Shown here one piece after another: positions 63,706 through 64,000 of a DNA stretch of 64,000 nucleotides. The translations under genes were made by a program, and so were the position numbers. The stretch's first letter is position 1. Each line of letters begins with the position of its first letter. This DNA comes from Muscardinus avellanarius. Its lineage: Eukaryota; Chordata; Mammalia; Rodentia; Gliridae. The notes under the pieces are model-generated. The model ran no database searches and was not told where the DNA came from. It worked only from the letters and a program-made list of their open reading frames with translations. The DNA is taken from assembly GCA_963383645.1 (NCBI GenBank), contig OY726560.1, forward strand, positions 155,410,488-155,474,487, read 5' to 3'.

Positions 63706-63967
63706 AACAACAACAAAAAAGTGAGTCTTGCAGACACTCTTATACTGTACTATTGTACTATGCAGAAAGGGCTTTCAGGCAAAGAAAAGAGCAAGTACGA
63801 GGCTGAGTACAGGATGAGTCAGGGAGGCCCAGAACGCAGAGCTGGGGTCCCTGAAGCTGAGGCAATGAAGGGGCAGTGGCAGAAAGGGAAGTCAGAGGAG
63901 GCACGGGGCATCGGAAGGTTTGGCCAACAAGCAACACGATTGTAATCTTCCTTTTAAATGTTGACAT

Positions 63968-64000
63968 AGCAGGTGGTGGTGACACAGGCCTGTAATCCCA
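63968..64000 (+). mobile_element. SINE head cut by the window end
   Basis: AGCAGGTGGTGGTGACACAG, then GGCCTGTAATCCCA, the start of a plus B1-like half. Confidence 0.7.

Noticed and set aside
60000..64000. 5' end of the next gene to the right (ABRAXAS2 by recalled human order)
   Set aside because: No CpG island or recognisable exon after 59.35 kb. By recalled spacing it should start beyond the window.

Overview
This is nuclear DNA from a placental mammal. It is almost certainly a squirrel (family Sciuridae: ground squirrel, marmot or relative). The evidence is a dense population of two-part SINEs, each with a 7SL/B1-like left half, an A-rich linker and a short tRNA/ID-like right half. This is the architecture of the squirrel MEN (B1-dID) family. 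I see no mouse/rat-type B2 or B4 elements and no primate Alu. The family assignment is inference from repeat structure; no species is claimed.

One protein-coding gene is fully readable. It lies on the minus strand from 59.13 kb down to 36.55 kb in six coding exons and encodes a 233-residue SAM-dependent methyltransferase that I recognise as EEF1AKMT2 (METTL10), the eEF1A Lys-318 methyltransferase. All six exons join in frame with GT-AG introns. Its promoter is a CpG island at about 58.8-59.35 kb. A second, stronger CpG island (about 20.75-21.65 kb) holds a good minus-strand splice donor and GC boxes. From the gene order I recall in other mammals, with FAM53B directly downstream of EEF1AKMT2 on the same strand, I read it as the FAM53B promoter and noncoding first exon. 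The first 21 kb would then be FAM53B intron 1. No FAM53B coding exon was found in the window, so that naming is inference.

Layout: 1-21.4 kb, putative FAM53B first intron, GC-rich with scattered SINEs, MIR, MER20 and MER5 relics; 20.8-21.65 kb, CpG island with a 47-copy heptamer array; 21.65-36.45 kb, intergenic, with a repeat-poor block at 21.65-25.06 kb and another at 29.9-32.0 kb; 36.47-59.16 kb, EEF1AKMT2 with introns packed with SINEs; 59.2-64 kb, upstream flank.

SINE copies are sorted below into forms by diagnostic text. Form A has a right half beginning 'aatagggctgggggtg' after 'caaaataaagaataaa'. Form B has 'ccaaataaaatataaaatag' then 'gtctgggagtgtagccc'. Form C is form B with the middle shortened to 'ctggcttaagagac'. 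Form D is form C whose right end reads 'gggcttccaggaacccc'. Form O covers older, diverged copies. SINE boundaries are read by eye and good to about 10 bases. The most unusual structures are the heptamer array in the CpG island, a two-tier fold-back at 44.4-45.5 kb, trimeric SINEs bounded by target-site duplications, and a nesting series that orders the SINE forms in time.
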